Shown: positions 15,145 to 23,480 of the stretch, in pieces
How the letters are laid out: each line of letters opens with the position of its first letter
Numbering within the stretch: the first letter of the stretch is position 1
NCBI GenBank assembly: GCA_023261695.1
Contig: JAHFON010000009.1
Span: 1-34,799 of the forward strand
Direction of reading: 5' to 3'
DNA length: 34,799 nt
Source of the DNA: Candidatus Moraniibacteriota bacterium
GTDB taxonomy: Bacteria; Patescibacteriota; Minisyncoccia; Moranbacterales; UBA1568
Program-made: the position numbers and the translations under genes
Notes under the pieces: generated by a model
What the model saw: only the letters and a program-made list of their open reading frames with translations
Databases searched by the model: none
What the model was told of the DNA's origin: nothing

Positions 15145-16559
15145 CCTCGGTACCATATCATTTTTTTTATTGTTAATGCAGAATAAAAAATAAGCCATGA
15201 CAAAATCAACGTTGATAATAAGCTCATCAATGGACGATACATCCATTTGTGGCAGTCCCTATTCTCTAGTTTATACGCTAATCCAAACATAAACCCGATA
15301 AAAACTATTCCGGCAATATAAAGGATGGCGGCATTTAAATTTCCGCGTAAAGGAAGATAGATTAAATGTCGAAAAGTAATGAATGGTCCAGCTAAAACAA
15401 AAAGGATATGGAGGTAATAATTCAAAGCTGGTATAAGAGGTTTTCTCCAATAAAACGCCCCTGTAAAAAACATATTACGAATGAAACTTTTCTTCCAACG
15501 AGCCTGCTGTTTGATCACTTTGGAAAACGTGTCTGGAACATTCGTCCACGCTTTCGCCGCTTTACAGTAAACTATTTTCCAATCATTAAGAGGATAATCG
15601 CAATCCTTCACAAATGGCGAATCCGCGTATTTTTTCTTGAGTCTTCCCCCTATTGCTTTGCTCCCCAACACAAAACCAGTAAGCGTTCTATCGGTTGCAA
15701 ACTTAAATTCCTGACCAAGAAAAGTATCATTTTCCCATGCGGGAATAAAATTATAGACAGCTTCGCGCCGAAACACTGCCAAAGGACCGGATACACAAGT
15801 CACAGCGCCAAACACGCTCTCAAAAGCTTTGCGAATAGAAAATTGCCCTTCATACCAAGAATCCTGAACTCTCGTAAGCAAATTTTTATTGCCATTCATA
15901 GCTCGACAGTGACCACTCACCGCGCCGATTTCCGGAAAAACATTAAAAATAGCAACAATCTTTTCTATAGCATCTGCCGCGATTACGGAATCGCTATCCG
16001 AAAAAACAAAGATGGATCCTCTGGCAATGCGCATAGCTTCACTAAGTGCTTTCTTCTTTCCTACATTTTTTGCTAAATGAATAACCTGTATTGCCCCCCC
16101 CCTTGAATATTCATCCAATATTTTCCCCGTCCCATCAGCACTTCCATCATTCACAAAAATAATCTTTCTATTTTTGTAAGTTTGATTAATGAAAGATAAA
16201 ATACAGCGCTCTATAACATCTTCTTCATCCTTTACGGCAACCATGCAACTTACTAATGGCTCTGGCCTGAATGCTTCAAGATTTCGTATAGCAAGTTCGT
16301 AAGGATCTTTGTAAAGAACAAAAGCAAAAAAGAAAGTCGTCAAAATTACTAGAGTAACAACTATGCCATAGCTATAAAGAAAAAGACTGGCGGAATCGGC
16401 AAACCAGTATTTCCCCATAAGGATAGTAAGCAATGCAAATACGACAAAATGTGTAATAAGTCGGTACTCCAGTCTTCTTTCCTCTTTCTTCTGTGTCGTC
16501 GTGCCAACTAAGCTCAGTGGATTAGATTTTCTTGGCAGTTTCCAAAATATATCATTCAT
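15141..16559 (-). CDS. PgaC/hyaluronan-synthase-like processive GT2
   Basis: A 472-residue membrane glycosyltransferase that polymerises a sugar and likely exports it. Two N-terminal helices (about 36-50 and 60-83) precede the GT-A domain: VSCMVAVKDEEDVIERC, FVNDGSADGT, the D188-S-D190 motif, VSGHCRAMNG, ATDRTLTG (GDDR-like, D290/R291) and the processivity motif QQARW (351-355). C-terminal helices follow. The poly-beta-1,6-GlcNAc synthase family is most likely given the deacetylase and uridylyltransferase in the operon. AAGGA lies 6 nt before the ATG and a near-consensus promoter lies further upstream. A G9 run sits inside codons 153-156. The DNA is visibly AT-richer than in the first operon. 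Confidence 0.88.
   Translation of the reverse strand: MNDIFWKLPRKSNPLSLVGTTTQKKEERRLEYRLITHFVVFALLTILMGKYWFADSASLFLYSYGIVVTLVILTTFFFAFVLYKDPYELAIRNLEAFRPEPLVSCMVAVKDEEDVIERCILSFINQTYKNRKIIFVNDGSADGTGKILDEYSRGGAIQVIHLAKNVGKKKALSEAMRIARGSIFVFSDSDSVIAADAIEKIVAIFNVFPEIGAVSGHCRAMNGNKNLLTRVQDSWYEGQFSIRKAFESVFGAVTCVSGPLAVFRREAVYNFIPAWENDTFLGQEFKFATDRTLTGFVLGSKAIGGRLKKKYADSPFVKDCDYPLNDWKIVYCKAAKAWTNVPDTFSKVIKQQARWKKSFIRNMFFTGAFYWRKPLIPALNYYLHILFVLAGPFITFRHLIYLPLRGNLNAAILYIAGIVFIGFMFGLAYKLENRDCHKWMYRPLMSLLSTLILSWLIFYSALTIKKMIWYRG
16094..16102 (-). repeat. G9 homopolymer inside the PgaC-like gene
   Basis: Nine C on the plus strand (G9 in the coding strand) covering Arg153-Gly154-Gly155-Ala156 of the synthase, upstream of the DSD motif. 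Gain or loss of one G would shift the frame and remove the catalytic domain. As given, the frame is open. Confidence 0.85.
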
Positions 16560-16565
16560 ATTTTT

Positions 16566-16570
16566 TCCTT
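16566..16570 (-). promoter_or_regulatory. Shine-Dalgarno AAGGA of the PgaC-like gene
   Basis: AAGGA on the minus strand with 5-6 nt to the ATG at 16559. This fixes the start codon and shows that SD-led initiation is used in this genome, although many neighbours lack it. Confidence 0.75.
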
Positions 16571-16613
16571 ACAGAAAACAATATCTAAAAACTAACCGTT
16601 GATTCGTCAATTA

Positions 16614-16658
16614 TTACAAACAAAAACGGCCTTCCGAGCCAGAGCCAATCCTTTTCAT
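16614..16658 (-). promoter_or_regulatory. Possible leader ORF and weak terminator-like hairpin in pgaC leader
   Basis: The roughly 100-nt leader holds a 14-codon frame (MKRIGSGSEGRFCL, stop TAA) whose ATG lies only 2 nt from the expected transcription start. Inside it, GGCTCGGAAGGCC can form a short 4-5-bp stem followed by TTTTTG. It could be an attenuator, or simply chance. The rest of the 206-nt intergenic stretch 16560-16765 shows only the promoter and RBS. Confidence 0.3.
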
Positions 16659-16666
16659 AAAAGTTT

Positions 16667-16694
16667 ATTATACACGAAAAGCCTTTTTAGTCAA
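16667..16694 (-). promoter_or_regulatory. Promoter of the exopolysaccharide operon (TTGACT-N16-TATAAT)
   Basis: Minus strand: TTGACT at 16694-16689, a 16-nt spacer, and a perfect TATAAT at 16672-16667. Transcription would start near 16660 and run through synthase, deacetylase and the concanavalin-like gene. It lies between two minus-strand genes, so the operon is separated from the GT39 genes upstream. Confidence 0.75.
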
Positions 16695-16765
16695 TAGTTG
16701 TGTAGTTTGAAATGACCATATTTGTAGATTATAAACACTATATTAGATGAAATTTTGAAGTTAAC

Positions 16766-18307
16766 TTACTTCCTCTCCCAAGTATAAACGTCAATCGCGC
16801 CGCGCACTTGATCGTTGCTGACGCGCGTCATATTTTTTTGCAAAAATTCTTTCACCCCGTTGCCCACATAATCATAATCATTGTCCGACAAAATTACCCA
16901 GCCCGTCTTGTAGTCTGTCATCAGTTTTACCAAATCATCCTGCGAAAGCCTTGTTTTGGATATTTCGTCGCCCAGATCATACACCGGCACCTTCGCGCCG
17001 CTCCAATAATAATTACGCACATTGCGAGTTACCAGCACGTCGGTATCTATATGTTGTTTTTTGAAATACGCGAACACTTTGCGATAATTCGGATTGCCGC
17101 CCGATGAAGTTTCGTGATAAGTGTTGTTCTCTTCCGTGAAATAACCAAAGTTCGGCACCAGAATAATCAACAGCCCCAAAACTACCCAAGCTTTCTTTGC
17201 CGTCAGATTCCACTTTTCGCAAATAAGTTTCCAGAGGCCGAAAATACCGGCCGCTACCAGTATCAGAGCGAACGCTTGAGCAAAGAAAATATACTGCGCG
17301 CCGATATTGCGCCGCCACAGCCAGATCGCCATCGCCAGAGGCGCGAGCAATGACAAAGAAATCCAATAGGCTTCCCGCGGCAAATTCTCTCGTTTGGCGA
17401 TGAACCAGCCGCCCAATATCATAAGTAAAACCGCCCAAAGAGGATGGTAATAATCGCGGAGTACATAACTTATATAGCCGTAATGATTGTCAAAGAAAAT
17501 CAGACCGCCCGCAAAAGAGCGAAAAAACCGCGAAAAAAATAAAGCTGTGGCGATTGTTCCCAGAATTCCCAAAGCAAGCAAAATAAAATATTTATTGCGC
17601 CATTGGTTATTCAGACGGTATTCTTGAAAAGCTCTCACTATCAAATAAACCGCCAAAGAAAAAATAAGCGTCATCGTCAATTGGTGTGTAAACAAAGCCA
17701 GAATAAAAAACACCAAAGCGGCGGCGGCAAAACCAATATGGATGCCCAATTTCTCATATAAATATCGGCAGAAACGCATCTGACCAGCGTAAGTTCTTTC
17801 CAAAGATAGAAACGCGAATGTACCGGTTATCATATAGAGTGGAAAAAACATCGCGTACATTCGCAGAGTCCGATCAAAAATAATTCCGCTCACGGACACC
17901 GCAAAAAGCAATGCCGCTACCAATGCAATCTCCTTACGCCGCGTCATGGCGTACGCCGCCCAGAAGATGGCGCCGATAGAAATAACGCCCCAGAGCACGC
18001 TTATGCTCCGCGCCACGTTTTCAGTGGGCGGCAAAAAACGAAAAAGTTGCGCCACTTGCCATTTGTAGACTACCGATCGCAAATCGCGCGGCGCGTTGAT
18101 ATTGACTGCCGATGGTCTGCCGAAATTGAAATCCCAAGCCTTCCATTCTCCCGTCTGTGAATATCCGTAAGCCGAATTCATATCCAAAAACTCGTCCGAC
18201 ACGAAGGCATTGTTGCTCAAACCGTAAAATCGCAATCCCGCGCCTAAAACTATAATCAGCGCTAACATAAAAAACGTCTGTTTCCAAGTTATATCAATCA
18301 TAGTCAT
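16766..18307 (-). CDS. ArnT/PMT-like (GT39/GT83) membrane glycosyltransferase
   Basis: A 513-residue polytopic protein with about 11-13 helices. After the first helix, FYGLSNNAFVSDEFLDMNSAY carries the catalytic-type Asp38-Glu39 pair of the first extracytoplasmic loop in PMT/ArnT enzymes. These use a polyprenyl-phosphate sugar to glycosylate lipids or proteins outside the membrane. The C-terminal ~110 residues (after GYFTEENNTYHETSSGGN) form a soluble exterior domain. Two ATGs are close together (18307 and 18301); neither has an SD. It starts 25 nt after the stop of the next GT39 gene and probably shares its transcript. Acceptor unknown. Confidence 0.82.
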   Translation of the reverse strand: MTMIDITWKQTFFMLALIIVLGAGLRFYGLSNNAFVSDEFLDMNSAYGYSQTGEWKAWDFNFGRPSAVNINAPRDLRSVVYKWQVAQLFRFLPPTENVARSISVLWGVISIGAIFWAAYAMTRRKEIALVAALLFAVSVSGIIFDRTLRMYAMFFPLYMITGTFAFLSLERTYAGQMRFCRYLYEKLGIHIGFAAAALVFFILALFTHQLTMTLIFSLAVYLIVRAFQEYRLNNQWRNKYFILLALGILGTIATALFFSRFFRSFAGGLIFFDNHYGYISYVLRDYYHPLWAVLLMILGGWFIAKRENLPREAYWISLSLLAPLAMAIWLWRRNIGAQYIFFAQAFALILVAAGIFGLWKLICEKWNLTAKKAWVVLGLLIILVPNFGYFTEENNTYHETSSGGNPNYRKVFAYFKKQHIDTDVLVTRNVRNYYWSGAKVPVYDLGDEISKTRLSQDDLVKLMTDYKTGWVILSDNDYDYVGNGVKEFLQKNMTRVSNDQVRGAIDVYTWERK

Positions 18308-18332
18308 ATTTTTTTCACAAGTTATTATTTTT

Positions 18333-20150
18333 TCAATTATTCTGCGCGTCTTCTGATTGTTCCAATGGAGTTTCTTCTTCTTGGCTTGTAACTGCGTTGC
18401 GCTCCCAAAATTCTCTCCAGGTATAGCGCGGAGCGGATTTGAGATCGCTGGCTTTCAATTTGGAAAAATCTTGCCGCTCGGCGTCAATCGCTTCAATTTT
18501 GGGATGAAGTTCAACAGCTGTCAATGTTCCGAAGGATGTGGTTTTACCAACTGTATAATTTACGCGATATTTTTTAAGTGCGTCTTCCAGATCGGACTGT
18601 GTTCGCAAGATGAGATAATATATCCCCTGCCGATAAATACCATCAAAGCCCAAGACACCATTTTCCAGGCCGCGCTTTTCCATGAGATATTTTAACGCGC
18701 GGCGATATTGCGGCTCGCTCCACATATACACCGGATAGCCGGTTTCTCTTGCGCGGCGTTCCAAAAAGTCCACAACCGCGTTTTCTTGCGCAAACGTCAC
18801 GCGAATGAGCTCTTTGAGAATCCGGTCCGGCGGGCTGTCCACCGCTTCCGCTTTGGCGCGGGATAACTCGTTAAATCGCTGATTCAAAAAATAAAGATTG
18901 GAAATGACGCCTAAAAAAATAATGAGTAAAACGACTTGTCCGCCCAACAGCCAGACGAAGCGACCGATTTTTAATTTGTCGTAAAATTTACACAAAGATT
19001 TCAAAAGTAGCCCGAGCAAAATAAAAAATAACGGCCCGGAAAGCAGAAAAAATCGCGGCGCGATATCATACGCCAAGGGTAAAAACAAAACAAACGTGAC
19101 CCCAAACCAAATACCGCAAAGCCACAGAAAATCCCGCTGTTTTTGTTCCTTTGCGTAACGCCAAAACCATATCAGAGACAGAAGTCCGGAAATCAACACG
19201 ATAACTGCCGCCACACCGTACCACTTGCCCTTATCGCAACGGTTTTCGCATACCCAACTGATCCGCCCTCGTTCTCCCCCAGTAGTAATAGATGGAAACG
19301 CGCCGCCCTCAAAACCCGTAATGATTACCATACCGCCCAGAGCGTGTTCGGAGACATCGCGTATAAACTTGCCTGCCAAAGTATGTTGGCTTTTTCCTGA
19401 TTTTTCCGTTACGGCTTGAAAAAATTCCTGAGTATTCGCAAAGTTTGCCTCTTTTTCATTCAAGAACACCGGTAAATAAAGAACCAGAGAAATAACTAGC
19501 GCGCTAAGCCAAACTTTCCAAGAAAATTTAGGCCAACGGAGAATGAGAAATATGACAAAAATTATGGGTAATGCCAAAAACGCGAGAAAATGAAAATGTG
19601 TTGCCAAAACCAAGGAAAAAACAGATATAATAAACCACATTCCCTTTTTGGTTTCATTGTGATCGACCGCCCGCAGTAGAGAGTAAAAGCCAAAGATGAC
19701 GAAAAATGGCAACAGGTTAGGATTCCAGGCGAAACGGCCATACATCACGAAGTACGCCGAGGTTGCGAATAAAAACGTGAGTCCCAGTGACAGTTTTTTG
19801 GGAAAATACCGTCTAAGCAAAAAGTAAAAACTCGGTATGGCCAAAATGGAAAATACAACTACAAATCCGGCCATACCGGACGGAGATGCTCCGAATACGC
19901 GTGCGCTTAGATATTGCAGATAATAAAATCCCGGTGCCAGCCGCAGAAGCGTCCCACCGGCCTTAGGTCCGAGCAATGGTAAGTCAATGATGCCGCCCTC
20001 AAGCGCCTTATCAATAACACGCGCGTCGCGCGCCTGATCCAATTCAAAATGAAGCCAAGGAGAAAAATGATACACGCGTAAAAAAAATCCCAGCCCGATA
20101 GCCATCGCTAATCCAAACACAAGTGGCCATTTTGTCAGCCAATAACGCAT
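18333..20150 (-). CDS. ArnT/PMT-like (PMT_2) membrane glycosyltransferase
   Basis: A 605-residue integral membrane protein. HFELDQARDARVI (35-47) after the first helix is the typical PMT_2 first-loop motif with Asp38 and Asp42, and LLRLAPGFYYLQYLSA follows. About 11 helices run to residue ~420, then an exterior domain (REGYPVYMWSEPQYRRALKYL) and a charged tail rich in Glu. It would use a lipid-linked sugar donor made by a GtrB-type enzyme such as the one at 1571. It is the first gene of a minus-strand pair and has a plausible promoter in the divergent region before the plus-strand GT39 gene. Confidence 0.82.
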   Translation of the reverse strand: MRYWLTKWPLVFGLAMAIGLGFFLRVYHFSPWLHFELDQARDARVIDKALEGGIIDLPLLGPKAGGTLLRLAPGFYYLQYLSARVFGASPSGMAGFVVVFSILAIPSFYFLLRRYFPKKLSLGLTFLFATSAYFVMYGRFAWNPNLLPFFVIFGFYSLLRAVDHNETKKGMWFIISVFSLVLATHFHFLAFLALPIIFVIFLILRWPKFSWKVWLSALVISLVLYLPVFLNEKEANFANTQEFFQAVTEKSGKSQHTLAGKFIRDVSEHALGGMVIITGFEGGAFPSITTGGERGRISWVCENRCDKGKWYGVAAVIVLISGLLSLIWFWRYAKEQKQRDFLWLCGIWFGVTFVLFLPLAYDIAPRFFLLSGPLFFILLGLLLKSLCKFYDKLKIGRFVWLLGGQVVLLIIFLGVISNLYFLNQRFNELSRAKAEAVDSPPDRILKELIRVTFAQENAVVDFLERRARETGYPVYMWSEPQYRRALKYLMEKRGLENGVLGFDGIYRQGIYYLILRTQSDLEDALKKYRVNYTVGKTTSFGTLTAVELHPKIEAIDAERQDFSKLKASDLKSAPRYTWREFWERNAVTSQEEETPLEQSEDAQNN

Positions 20151-20207
20151 AAAACCGGTCTTTCCTTTTTTACTTATTTAGGCTAGGATACAAGGAGCCT
20201 TCCTTTT

Positions 20208-20236
20208 ATTCTAAACCATTTTCAAGGCCTAGACAA
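20208..20236 (-). promoter_or_regulatory. Candidate promoter of the minus-strand GT39 pair (TTGTCT-N17-TAGAAT)
   Basis: Minus strand: TTGTCT at 20236-20231, a 17-nt spacer, and TAGAAT at 20213-20208, in the 91-nt region between divergent genes. A short AGGCT/AGCCT inverted pair (20180-20184, 20196-20200) lies in the leader. No convincing promoter for the plus-strand gene was found. Confidence 0.5.
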
Positions 20237-20241
20237 ACTCT

Positions 20242-22512
20242 ATGGCGGACTTTTTTTCAAGCTTAGAAAATCGGATTTATGGTTTCTTGTCTGTATTGAT
20301 CGCGCTCAATACTCTTTTTTTCATCGCGCTTCAAGTTTCTGCGCTGACTTTGTTTCGCCTGATTTCAAATAATGATTATTTTTACTTGGGATTTGCCGCC
20401 GCGGCAGTACTGACTTTAGCCGCCACGGCTTATTTTTCGGAAAAATTTGATTGGAAAAAACAACTGGCGACTATTCTCCTCATCTGGTTGCCAGCTTGCG
20501 TGATTCTGACTTTCGGTTTGAACGCGTCGCGTAATTTTCATTATATTTTTCCAATAGCTCTGGGCGGGTATGTGATTTTCTCAGGCATACTTATTTCCAA
20601 CCTTTTCATTGAAACAGAACGCTCTGTCAAAGAAAAAGACCAGGAGGCGCTTACTTGCCGGGAGTGGTTTCGTGCTCAAGGTTGGCCGGCTTTACTGCTC
20701 GTTTTTTTGGCTACCGGAATATTTTTTACATTTGGTTTTTATCATTTGACGCAATATGCTTCCGTTGACGAACCGCTTTGGATTGACGGACGCATAGCCA
20801 GATATTGGAAAAATATCGGCGAACACGATTGGAAAGGCACCAACATCAGTGATAAACCGGGCATTACCGTGGCGCTGATTTCCGGTCCCGGAAATTTTTT
20901 CAAATCCACTAAAGAGTACCGCACTATTCATTTATCCGGGGAAGTTTTCAATCTCAAAAACAACGTGGAGGACTATTATTTCGCCTTTCGTTTTCCGCAA
21001 CTGCTTTTCATCGCTCTGATACTGCCGCTTTTTTATTTTTTTCTGGAACGTCTCACGGGACGCGGAAGCGCGCTTTTGAGTTACACGCTGATTGCGACGT
21101 CTCCGGTTTTGATCGGGATGGCCAAGATTATCAATCCAGATTCTCTCCTTTGGATTTTTACCCCCCTGTCTCTTCTGGCTTATTTCGTATTTCTCAAACG
21201 CGGAACGTTTCGCTATCTTATTTTCTCCGGTATCTTGCTGGGTTTGGCTCTTCTGACTAAATATGTTTCCAATATTCTTTTTATTTTTTTTCTGGGACTC
21301 GTCTTTCTGGATTATCTCTATTGTCCGCGACTGGTTGTCATATCTTTTGTTGAATATCTGAAAAAATTTCTCAAGCATTTCGCTCTTCTCACTTTTTCCG
21401 CTCTCGCCACGTTTTACATTCTCTTTCCGGCTGTCTGGATCAAACCGTCCAAAATTCTTACCGGCACACTCTTTAGCCAGGCTTTTGAGAAAGTCGCCCC
21501 GCTTTTTCTTATTCTCATCGCATTCGTTTTAATCGACCAATGGTTTAACAAAACGCGCATTACATCAGCTATTATCGCGCTTCTTGAAAAAGCTAAATCC
21601 AGAATTGCCGTTGCCATCGCGTTGATATTTTTCTTGGCTGTCTTGGTCGTCGCCTTCAATGCGTGGTTTGGTATGGCGCTATACAACTTCACCGATCTGC
21701 TCTCTTCTCCCAAAACCATCGCCAGCAAAAGCGATTTCATCGGCATCTACCTTACCAATTTTTACCCGCTTATTTTTGGAGTCACGCCGCTTATTTTTTT
21801 CTCACTGTTTATCGCGCCGTTTCTGTTTTTTAGAAAACATCCGACGGAATCAGTCGCTTTACGCACAACATTTTATCTGATCATTTTCATTCTTCTTTAT
21901 TACCTAGGCACAACCGTCAACAATGTGGGAGCTATCGTGCGCTACCAGATCATCCTGTTCCCGATGGCCGCGATCATTGCCGGAGTCACGCTGGAATATA
22001 TCTTTGCGGCCATCAACCGAAAGTTTTTTGTCAGAGAAACACTGACGCCGGTTTTTGCGGCTACGGCCATCATAATCATCGGAACGCTGATACTTTTTTT
22101 CACGCCGTTTCCTTTGAGCTATGCCTCGTCATTGCTCCCCAACCAATACCATATTGATGTAAAAGATATGGGCGCCGGGAGCTATGAGGTGGCCCGATAT
22201 CTGAACGCCTTGCCCAATGCCAAGGATCTGCTGATTTGGACTGACAAAGATGGGGTATGCAAATTTTTTGTCGGTCGTTGTAAACGCGGATTGAATTACA
22301 GTAAACTGCGCGATGAAGGACTTGATTATATCGTAGTGTCTGCCGGACGCGAAAGCCGTACCGCCAAAATGATGAGCGGAGACATCACAAATAACAAGAC
22401 TGGCCTCATTCGTTTTGATCAATATTACGGCCGTGCCGATCCGACCTTCGTGATATACGTTAATGGCCGCGCAACGCATTACGTAAAGGTTTTCAAGTTT
22501 GACACAAAATAA
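20242..22512 (+). CDS. GT39-like membrane glycosyltransferase with N-terminal membrane extension
   Basis: A 756-residue polytopic protein. The GT39-type loop ASVDEPLWIDGRIARYW (Asp176-Glu177) is preceded by about 170 residues that hold four extra hydrophobic helices (near 13-35, 45-63, 74-93 and 100-121) plus the core's own first helix at 148-167. Usually this motif lies within the first 40-60 residues. ISDKPGITVALISGP follows, and the exterior C-terminal part has DKDGVCKFFVGRCKRG and LDYIVVSAGRESR. Lipid-linked-sugar transferase activity is expected; the acceptor is unknown. It is the only plus-strand gene in this half and ends 9 nt before the convergent YbhN-like gene. Confidence 0.8.
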   Translation: MADFFSSLENRIYGFLSVLIALNTLFFIALQVSALTLFRLISNNDYFYLGFAAAAVLTLAATAYFSEKFDWKKQLATILLIWLPACVILTFGLNASRNFHYIFPIALGGYVIFSGILISNLFIETERSVKEKDQEALTCREWFRAQGWPALLLVFLATGIFFTFGFYHLTQYASVDEPLWIDGRIARYWKNIGEHDWKGTNISDKPGITVALISGPGNFFKSTKEYRTIHLSGEVFNLKNNVEDYYFAFRFPQLLFIALILPLFYFFLERLTGRGSALLSYTLIATSPVLIGMAKIINPDSLLWIFTPLSLLAYFVFLKRGTFRYLIFSGILLGLALLTKYVSNILFIFFLGLVFLDYLYCPRLVVISFVEYLKKFLKHFALLTFSALATFYILFPAVWIKPSKILTGTLFSQAFEKVAPLFLILIAFVLIDQWFNKTRITSAIIALLEKAKSRIAVAIALIFFLAVLVVAFNAWFGMALYNFTDLLSSPKTIASKSDFIGIYLTNFYPLIFGVTPLIFFSLFIAPFLFFRKHPTESVALRTTFYLIIFILLYYLGTTVNNVGAIVRYQIILFPMAAIIAGVTLEYIFAAINRKFFVRETLTPVFAATAIIIIGTLILFFTPFPLSYASSLLPNQYHIDVKDMGAGSYEVARYLNALPNAKDLLIWTDKDGVCKFFVGRCKRGLNYSKLRDEGLDYIVVSAGRESRTAKMMSGDITNNKTGLIRFDQYYGRADPTFVIYVNGRATHYVKVFKFDTK

Positions 22513-22521
22513 TTAGCGGAA

Positions 22522-23466
22522 TTACTTCTCTCGTGTACTCAAATATTGTGGCAAGGCGATAAATGAAATCAGCATCTGCAAGAAACGCGAAAGCAAAGCG
22601 ACGGTCAGGGCGGTTTCTATACTTACTCCCAACAAACCGAAAAATGTCACATACGCCCATTCCTTGATGCCGATATTGTTGATGGAAAGAGGAACTGTGG
22701 ATATGATTGTGACAAGAAAAATCACGCTCAAAAAAGGAATAAATCCTATATCACTGCCCAACGCGCGAAAAAGCATAAAATTGGAAAGCGCCACACCGAC
22801 AAAAATAAACAACGCCGACCAAAGGCTGGCGCGCCACCAAATATGCTTTTTAGTATAAAATGTCACTTCTTCAAATAATCTTTTTACTTTATGAAATGGA
22901 ATGCGTAAGACAGCGCGATGGAACCACGGTTGGCAATACGCGTACGTTATAATAAGATCGGCCACAAAGAAAGCCGCGAGCACTATCAATGTCAGAAAAA
23001 GCGGCAGACTGTTTTTTATCAAAGGAAATAAAAACGGACTAAGCGCGAGTGCTAGAATCGCCATCGTCCAAAGTCCGCTGAATCGATCAAAAACGACCGT
23101 AGAAAGAGCGGCGGCTTTGGCGCCGGAGCGTTTGGCCAGCCACAGACTGCGATACGCATCTCCGCCAATCGTTGACGGCATAAAATTATTGATAAATGTA
23201 CCGGTAAGATAGACAAAAAATCCCTCTTTCACTGTGAAATGAAGATCTTTGAAAGCAGAAATGATTTGCCATTTTCTCGTGGAAATCACGTTGCCCATAA
23301 GCTGAAAAACAACATACGCCGCAAGAAATGACCAGGAAACATTATAAATCTGGACTTCCATTTGCCGCCAATTAACACCTTGAACCAGCCAATATATAAG
23401 CGCGATGCTCACGATAATTTTCGCGCCGACGAGCAGTATTTTTTTGTAAGTTTTAATTTTTTGCAT
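22522..23466 (-). CDS. YbhN/AglD-type membrane protein (LPG_synthase_TM, UPF0104)
   Basis: A 314-residue protein with about 8 helices. Recognisable blocks are NVSWSFLAAYVVFQLMGNVISTRKWQ, FVYLTGTFINNFMPSTIGGDAYRSLWLAKRSG, ALSTVVFDRFSGLW, and the C-terminal TIISTVPLSINNIGIKEWAYVTFFG. These are typical of the integral-membrane domain shared with MprF and often encoded with glycosyltransferases; a lipid transport or flipping role is suspected for the family. It starts 14 nt after the GT4 stop and is the last gene of the long minus-strand block. No synthetase domain is attached. Confidence 0.85.
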   Translation of the reverse strand: MQKIKTYKKILLVGAKIIVSIALIYWLVQGVNWRQMEVQIYNVSWSFLAAYVVFQLMGNVISTRKWQIISAFKDLHFTVKEGFFVYLTGTFINNFMPSTIGGDAYRSLWLAKRSGAKAAALSTVVFDRFSGLWTMAILALALSPFLFPLIKNSLPLFLTLIVLAAFFVADLIITYAYCQPWFHRAVLRIPFHKVKRLFEEVTFYTKKHIWWRASLWSALFIFVGVALSNFMLFRALGSDIGFIPFLSVIFLVTIISTVPLSINNIGIKEWAYVTFFGLLGVSIETALTVALLSRFLQMLISFIALPQYLSTREK

Positions 23467-23480
23467 ATTTTTTTATCGTT

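Noticed and set aside
15145-15246. N-terminal extension of the deacetylase in the ORF track
   Set aside because: It would overlap the synthase by about 100 nt; the ATG at 15144 gives a 4-nt ATGA overlap and a proper signal anchor.
20171-20200. AGGCT/AGCCT pair as a terminator or riboswitch
   Set aside because: Only a 5-bp stem with no T-run on the relevant strand; too weak to call.
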